Shown here one piece after another: positions 22,729 through 23,314 of a stretch of 23,314 bases of DNA (within the stretch, counting starts at the first letter, position 1; every line of letters starts with the position of its first letter). Origin of the DNA: a virus. The position numbers and the translations under genes are program-made. The notes below the pieces were generated by a model, which worked only from the letters and a program-made list of their open reading frames with translations, was not told where the DNA came from and made no database searches. Where the stretch lies: positions 1 through 23,314 of the IMG/VR virus record IMGVR_UViG_3300020421_000150; one strand, written 5' to 3'.

Positions 22729-23314
22729 TGGTTCAACCTAAAAACGAAGGATATCTTGGTAATAACCTGATTAAAAGAGCAGGTGTAGAAACAAAATATA
22801 CTCAGGAAGAAATTGCGGAATATCAAAAATGTTCCGAAGACCCTACACATTTTATAGAAAGATATACTCAAATTATATCTCTTGATGAAGGACTTGTGCC
22901 TTTCAATCTTCGTGGATATCAAGAGAATCTAATCAATCACTTTAACGATAATAGGTTTAGTGTTGTTTTAGCTGCTCGTCAGTCAGGTAAATCAATCACA
23001 TCTTGTGCATATCTACTATGGTATCTATTATTCACACCAGAAGTCACCGTTGCGATTCTGGCGAACAAAGGTGCGATTGCTAGAGAGATGGTATCTCGTA
23101 TCGTAACCATGTTGGAAACCGTTCCATTCTTCTTACAACCTGGTGTTAAGATACTTAACAAAGGTAATATAGAGTTTGGTAATGATAGTAAACTTGTGGC
23201 GGCCGCTACATCATCAAGTTCGATTCGTGGTATGTCAATTAACATGTTGTATCTTGATGAGTTTGCATTCGTAGAAGATGCAGAGACATTCTATACTGCA
23301 ACATATCCTGTAAT
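22728..23314 (+). CDS. 17: Large terminase subunit gp17 homolog, 3' part missing
   Basis: The frame opens at ATG 22728 and runs past the window end; 195 complete codons are visible. They cover the N-terminal ATPase: PFNLRGYQENLINHF, Walker A AARQSGKS (about residues 82-89, Lys88), a middle segment VTVAILANKGAIAREM, and Walker B MLYLDEFAF (about 173-181, Asp177-Glu178). In T4, gp17 is the DNA-packaging motor with a C-terminal nuclease; the nuclease part lies beyond 23314. The gene is read in the same direction and overlaps gp16 by one base. The initial ~60 residues before the ATPase core (including FIERYTQIISLDEGLVPF) are typical of T4-like terminases. Confidence 0.95.
   Translation, partial: MVQPKNEGYLGNNLIKRAGVETKYTQEEIAEYQKCSEDPTHFIERYTQIISLDEGLVPFNLRGYQENLINHFNDNRFSVVLAARQSGKSITSCAYLLWYLLFTPEVTVAILANKGAIAREMVSRIVTMLETVPFFLQPGVKILNKGNIEFGNDSKLVAAATSSSSIRGMSINMLYLDEFAFVEDAETFYTATYPV

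Overview
The window looks like part of the genome of a marine T4-like myovirus (Caudoviricetes, contractile tail). All genes lie on the + strand, are tightly packed (often overlapping by one base or more), and are AT-rich. The right end carries the canonical T4 order of neck and packaging genes, gp13-gp14-gp15-gp16-gp17. T4-type late promoters (TATAAATA or one-base variants) sit in front of several genes. The fiber style (Mtd-like N-termini, long Ser/Thr/Asp/Gly-rich modular fibers, Tyr/His/Pro octapeptide proteins, 2OG-Fe(II) oxygenases) resembles cyanophages and SAR11 phages. The host cannot be fixed from this window: no tRNA, photosynthesis or other diagnostic host gene is present.

Layout. 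(1) 1-3480: the end of a modular tail fiber and two octapeptide-repeat proteins. (2) 3498-6877: a BppU-N-like protein, a 70-residue protein, and three fiber or fiber-associated proteins, closed by a strong intrinsic terminator at 6881-6912. (3) 6972-14964: a 1317-residue modular fiber and two more octapeptide-repeat proteins (774 and 562 aa). The 774-aa protein ends in an intein-like Hint domain with the Cys, TxxH and His-Asn residues expected for self-processing. (4) 14983-19562: a likely modification block, with a ParB-like/GT-A glycosyltransferase fusion, a small possible assembly factor, two 2OG-Fe(II) oxygenases around an unrecognised protein, and a small membrane/coiled-coil protein. (5) 19601-23314: gp13, gp14, gp15, gp16 and the ATPase half of gp17, cut by the window end.

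The most interesting hypothesis is that regions 3 and 4 work together. Four virion-type proteins are built almost wholly of proline-containing octads of the general form P-x-x-[Y/I]-[Q/R]-x-x-x. Immediately downstream lie two oxygenases of the fold used by prolyl hydroxylases and a glycosyltransferase. This could be a phage version of collagen/extensin-like fiber maturation (hydroxylation, then glycosylation), with a self-cleaving Hint domain on one fiber. The parts are visible in the sequence; the linkage is inference.

Regulatory signals: late promoters at 3485, 4043, 6928/6955, 14960 and 19569. Two genes (3498, 19302) have no Shine-Dalgarno and sit so that the predicted late start coincides with the A of ATG. 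The gp13 start is preceded by a perfect 9-bp hairpin whose 5' arm contains the predicted late transcription start. The 120-nt leader at 4057-4177 is structured and holds a possible 16-codon leader ORF.
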